Positions 59,406 to 64,000 of a stretch of 64,000 nt of DNA are shown here, piece by piece; position 1 is the first letter of the stretch, and every line of letters starts with the position of its first letter. Origin of the DNA: Tetrahymena elliotti 4EA (lineage: Eukaryota; Ciliophora; Oligohymenophorea; Hymenostomatida; Tetrahymenidae); NCBI GenBank assembly GCA_000231825.2, contig JH720293.1:3275872-3339871 (forward strand), written 5' to 3'. A program made the translations under genes and the position numbers. The notes beneath the pieces were generated by a model that made no database searches, was not told where the DNA came from, and saw only the letters and a program-made list of their open reading frames with translations.

Positions 59406-62400
59406 ATGCCTTAAATAAGATAACCACATTTTTAAATATCTGATTACCTATAGAATTAAAATGCGAATCAATAAATTCAATGTGAGTATGAAGATTTAGG
59501 CCTAGCTATTGCAATAGGTCCTCAATATATACTTTGTAATATTCAGGATATTATAATTAATGATTAATTAGCTTAAGAAGGCAGGCTAATCTTTAATTGC
59601 TAAAACAGGCAATATAGAGTTAAATAAATCTTATATCAATAAGAGGAATATGAGAAGAGAAATATTCCTTCAAACTTTGACAATAAAATATTAGAAAAAG
59701 ACTACACTTGCGAATATGCTGTTTTAATTATTGATGAAGAAATTTAAGAATATGTAGGAATTCTTCAAATAGAAAATAGCTTTTACTTCTTATAAGATTA
59801 TGATTAATACAATGAAAATAAGTGTGTATATGTTCTCAGTAATACTTTTTTACTTGAAAGGTATGTTTAGGATATTTAACAAAATATAGTTTTGGTAGAG
59901 TAAATTAATCAGATCGACTCAATATGTCCTGTCTACATTCACATGGATTCTAACTAAACATCTTCACCCCTCCTCATAGGTTTTTATAAAAATACTAATA
60001 AATTTAAATAAGGGATGATTTAGCTTTTTGATACCTCTACCTATTTATAAATACTCTCTTGGGTTTAAGGGTATTAGTCTATTTCTTACACCTCAAAATT
60101 TACACAAGGTAAATTTAATCAAACTGATTGATTATTCTTGACTAATTAAAATGTTTAATTTAACCAAATTAGATTTTTATTTAATTAAAACTCTAAAAAA
60201 GGTTTACTTTTACACTTCATAAAAAATATATATTATTTTTTTAAAAGATTTATTCTAATATCAATTATATTTTAAATTATTAAAAAATTTAATTTTTCTA
60301 TGATTTATTTAAATATAAATTAAATAAATATAATTAGAGATTCAGTACCCTTATGAAAATTAAGATTTTATTACTAAAGAGATCTTATAACATCCAATCG
60401 AAGATAAAAAATAAAACATTGACTCAAAATAGAATGTGTATAAACAAGGATGTGTTTGGAAATTATAGAGGTTAAATCACAGAGTTATGTGCAGTAGCTC
60501 AGGAGATTTCAAACTTAAGATATGGGATACTACAACTAATACATTAGTTAGAGTACTAGATTTGGGCAACAATATTTGTAGAGATTTAATCTGTTTTAAT
60601 GATATCTTGATTTGTGCTAGTGATAATGTTTTATAAATTTTTAACTGGGAAACAGGATCGATCATATAAAAATTAACATTTAAAGATAAAATTTAGTGCT
60701 TAGGTTAATTTGAGCTTCATAAAGATGTTATTGCTACAGTAATTATAATGTTTTATATATTTAGATTTAAATGATTATTTTAATAATATTAAATTAGGGA
60801 CACTAAAATGGATATATTCATATATTAAAGTTTTCCAAGAGAAAGAATTAATGGTAGGCTGTATAAGTGATAAAAAATAGCCAACATGAAGAACATGGCC
60901 ATGAATCATTTGTTAATAGTATTGTTGGACTTCGTAATTATGAGATGGCAAGTGCTGGAACAAATGGATAAATTAAAATTTGGAATTGGTAAAGTGGTGA
61001 GTTTGTAAAAGAATTACAAGCCCATCTTCCCAACAAAAGTGTTTATTTTATGAAATATTTATATGATAGAGATACATTAATCAGTGGAGGCTCAGATAAA
61101 TCAATAAGAATTTGGGACTTAAAGAATAATTAATTCAAAGAGTTCATCTTTTAAAATCCTCTTTATACAGTTGAGTTAATAACTTCAAGATATTTATGTG
61201 TTGGAGATGGTTAAAATGTTATTATATACGATACAATTCAGAGTACTGCTACTAACATTTATTCAACTATGTCAAGAGTAAATTCTATAGTTAAGCTAAA
61301 TCCTAATTGTTTTGGTGTGGGAGATACTGATGGATAAATAGTTCTATTTAAATATACTTTTAGCCAAAGCATAAATGACTACTATCAATTAAATTAAAAT
61401 GCTTATTGTTCTGAATAGTCAAATAAAGGAGAAAACCCAATAAATAGATCACCTTCCAAAAATGTTGCAGAGACCTTCTGTGAAGTAAAATTCAAAAACA
61501 AAATTATTTATAATTAATTATTAAATGTTTCAAATCTAAAATTTTATTTATCATTTTATTGAAAAACAGAATGAAAAAAGTGGAACCAAGAGCCAATATT
61601 AAACAGAAAGTCATCCTATATCTTCTCTAGCTTCTCCTTTAGAATGTAAATTATTTTTCAAAAATTTTAATAACATAATATTTACATTAAATTTAACAAT
61701 ATGTTGAACTTTTAATTTATTGAAAAATCATAAAATATTAATTTAATCCTGGCCATCAATAATTTTTTTTTTCATCAAAAAATTATATGGATTTTTTAAA
61801 ATCTAATTTCATATGTAAAATTTACAGTTTTAATTCATCTCATTAAAATTAAATTTAAAAATTACAAAAATTTAAGTTAATATTTAATGAAATATTAGAC
61901 AATACAAAATAATCATAGCCAGCATCAAATTAAAATTAGGATTCTTCCTTATTGGTATAAGTGAACAATCTGAATGCAAACACAGATTTGAATATTCTAC
62001 TAAGTAATAGATCAAATTTAAAAAAGAGTGAAACTCTAACAAATTAGCTCAAAAAACTTGGGGCAAGTAATTAGAACTTAAAAGAATAGTTTGTTAATAA
62101 TAATAGCAGTTAATTAACGACAAGTAGAAATGATAATAATAAATATAGTTTTTAAGAAAATCCTTTGAGTAGTAATTTTGGATAGTTAAGTAGTAATTTT
62201 ACTAATTAAGCATTTTCAAATTACAATTTTACAAATCTTTAACTTTAAGAATAGTAATAAGAAATTAATGAAAAAAAGTAAGCACTAATTAATGAACAAA
62301 ATGTTTTTCGAATTAAGTTAGAAGATAGAGATGAATAACTTAAGAAAGTTCATTAAAAATACTCTAAATTATTTGAGCAGATATTTATCATTCTGGAGAA

Positions 62401-64000
62401 TTATGAAGCAAACAAACTTGTTTTATAGCACTTGAAAAAAGATTTCGAATCTATTAATTAAGACCTCAGAAAATATTTTACAAACATGGATAATATTTAC
62501 ATTAAGTAAGTGAAAAATTTAGAAAGCATAATCCAAAATAAGGATAAAGAATAGTAAATATAGACAAAAGCTATTTAGGATGCTCTTTAAGCTAAATAAA
62601 TTCAAGTAGAAGAACTTCAAAAATCATTTGAAAGTTAAAAAATTATTTTTGAACAATAAGATGAAGATGCTAAAAAAAAGAATGCATATATTGAACTACT
62701 TTCTAAGCAGATAAATGAAAAAGATAATATGATATTAGACTCATAGGAAAGAATAAAGGAACTTATGTAGTTGGTTAATGGATTATAAAATAAGATGTCT
62801 GGTAAATCCATAACAAAAATAAATACTCCTTCAAAAGAAACTCCTCGTGTGATATCTTCTTTAAACCAGTAAGCTAAATAGGATAACTAAAATGATAAAG
62901 AAAACTTATCTTCATTTTTAACTGACAAAGCTATTTATTCATATAGAAATTAAAGTAAATTTTAAAACACTGAAAATAATCCTGCAGCTAATTCAGAACC
63001 AAAAATTTAAGCTATTGTAAACAGCACAAAATTGTTAAAAAATGCTTAATTCCCTTTTAAAGAAAATTAAAAATAAAATGATAAAATACTAGAATCATCA
63101 TAAGTAGAAAAGAGTATAGTAAATTCAAATAATTCTAATTTGACTGAAAAAATTTTGCAAACAAATTTGATTCTAAATACTCCTATAAAGAAAGACTAAT
63201 ATGATAAATATTTGAAGACTGATAATCTCACTAATTCGATAAAACTAACAGGTAGAGAGATAGATTAATAAGACATTTATGAATCACTAAGTTATAAAAT
63301 AAATAATAATTTATAAAAGAATTCCTAAGGAGTTATAAGATCAAAATCATATTCAAAACCTTTGAGTAATCTTTAGAATTCACAAACATCAACAAATATT
63401 AACTAAGAGAATTCAACTTTTAGAATTATTAACAGCAGAAATGTAACACCAGATGTAAAAGAAAAAAGTTTATGTACATTTGAAAGTATTCAAAAGCAAA
63501 TTTTACAAAATAACACCTCAATCATTAATTAAGCATCTAATACTTAAATTTCACCAATTAAATCTTAGTTTTCTCCTATGTCAAAAAAAAATGGGTAAAT
63601 TGTAATTAAAATGCCTTAGCCTACTTAAGTAAGCACTCAAAGTAGAGAGGATTTAATTAAAATGGTTAATGATCCTCAACCCCCATCTCTTTAGTAAATA
63701 CTTTAAACAGCATCAGAAATTGAAAATGCATATTCAAGATAATCTTTTGAAACAAACAAATTAAACAAATTTAAATCAAACCAAACTATGGTAGATAATT
63801 AACAATCAAAAGAAAATTATGATACAATAGCTTCTTATCTCTCTAAAGAAAACTAAGGAAAAAAAAGACTAAACACAGTCTAATGTTTTGATAGTGAATA
63901 ATAGATTCCAAAACCATAGAAGTAAGAAAATTTAAACCTTGTGTCAGATTAAGTATCTGAAAAAGTAATTGCAAGCAAGGTAGGTAATATAACTATCCAA
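59406..64000 (+). CDS. WD40 plus coiled-coil protein, partial (runs off right edge)
   Basis: The exons are 59406-60108, 60338-60738, 60798-61484, 61570-61645 and 61899 to the window end. Phases agree and 1,323 codons are present with no stop reached. Residues about 250-590 form a WD40 propeller with repeat ends such as FKLKIWDTTT, QIKIWNWQSG and KSIRIWDLKN, and the GH-type turn VCSSSGD/ISGGSDK pattern. After a Ser/Asn/Gln-rich linker, about residues 740-920 are a long coiled coil (EQQQEINEKKQALINEQ, KVHQKYSKLFEQIF, LSKQINEKDNMIL). The rest is a Ser/Thr/Asn/Gln-rich disordered region that continues beyond 64000. WD40 plus coiled coil suggests a scaffold in a cytoskeletal or trafficking complex. 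The first 230 residues (LGLAIAIGPQYILCNIQD) may be additional propeller blades. Confidence 0.82.

Noticed and set aside
1..64000. Chromosome breakage sequence, rRNA genes, CRISPR arrays, transposon ends
   Set aside because: Scanned by eye on both strands; no match to the conserved 15-base Tetrahymena breakage sequence and none of the other element types was found.

Overview
The window reads as macronuclear-type DNA of a Tetrahymena-like ciliate (Oligohymenophorea). The DNA is extremely A+T-rich by eye. Almost every recognisable protein needs TAA and TAG to be read as glutamine, with TGA as the only stop: long frames that look broken in the standard code become continuous proteins. Introns are short and AT-rich with GT...AG ends. 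Protein families (LRR/RNI-like proteins, MORN, EF-hand, K+ channel, Cys-rich giant receptor-like protein) fit ciliates. The species cannot be fixed from sequence alone. A run of exactly 100 N (14854-14953) marks a scaffold gap.

Layout. 347-3290 (+) is a four-exon coiled-coil protein. 3928-8793 (-) is one uninterrupted 1,621-codon frame: N-terminal leucine-rich repeats, a poly-Gln middle and a C-terminal Sfi1-like end, so a basal-body candidate. A 3.6-kb AT-rich spacer follows. 12440-14011 (+) is an intronless YeiH/UPF0324 membrane transporter and 14354-14689 (+) a two-EF-hand protein. After the gap come six minus-strand genes: a single-pass membrane protein (15348-16586), a nine-exon voltage-gated-type K+ channel (17017-19363), a small Lys-rich ORF (19736-20047), a dual-specificity phosphatase with a rhodanese-like N-terminus (21248-22774), a five-exon Spinster-like MFS transporter (23853-26188), and a protein kinase whose DFG motif reads DFE (27533-30061).

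The second half starts with an LRR gene carrying one in-frame TGA (30638-32119, +) and a MORN-repeat protein (32921-33925, -). The dominant locus is a roughly 9.7-kb, 21-exon gene (35295-44987, +). It encodes a predicted 2,567-residue protein: signal peptide, very large ectodomain with beta-helix-like repeats, Cys-rich module and a many-pass membrane C-terminus. Then come a small MGNC-type putatively lipidated protein (46672-47121, -), a paraoxonase/arylesterase-family enzyme (51808-52998, +) preceded by a recent 248-bp-period direct duplication, a tandem pair of three-exon LRR proteins (54738-56101 and 56473-58174, +), and a WD40 plus coiled-coil gene that runs off the right edge (59406-64000, +).

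No operons, CRISPR arrays, rRNA, convincing tRNAs or transposons were seen. Genes are individually spaced. Several encode membrane, signalling or cytoskeletal proteins (K+ channel, kinase, phosphatase, EF-hand, MORN, receptor-like giant), but nothing in the sequence shows that they act together. Exon boundaries were set by hand from GT/AG sites and reading phase: every multi-exon model keeps phase throughout, but individual splice sites could still be off by a few bases.
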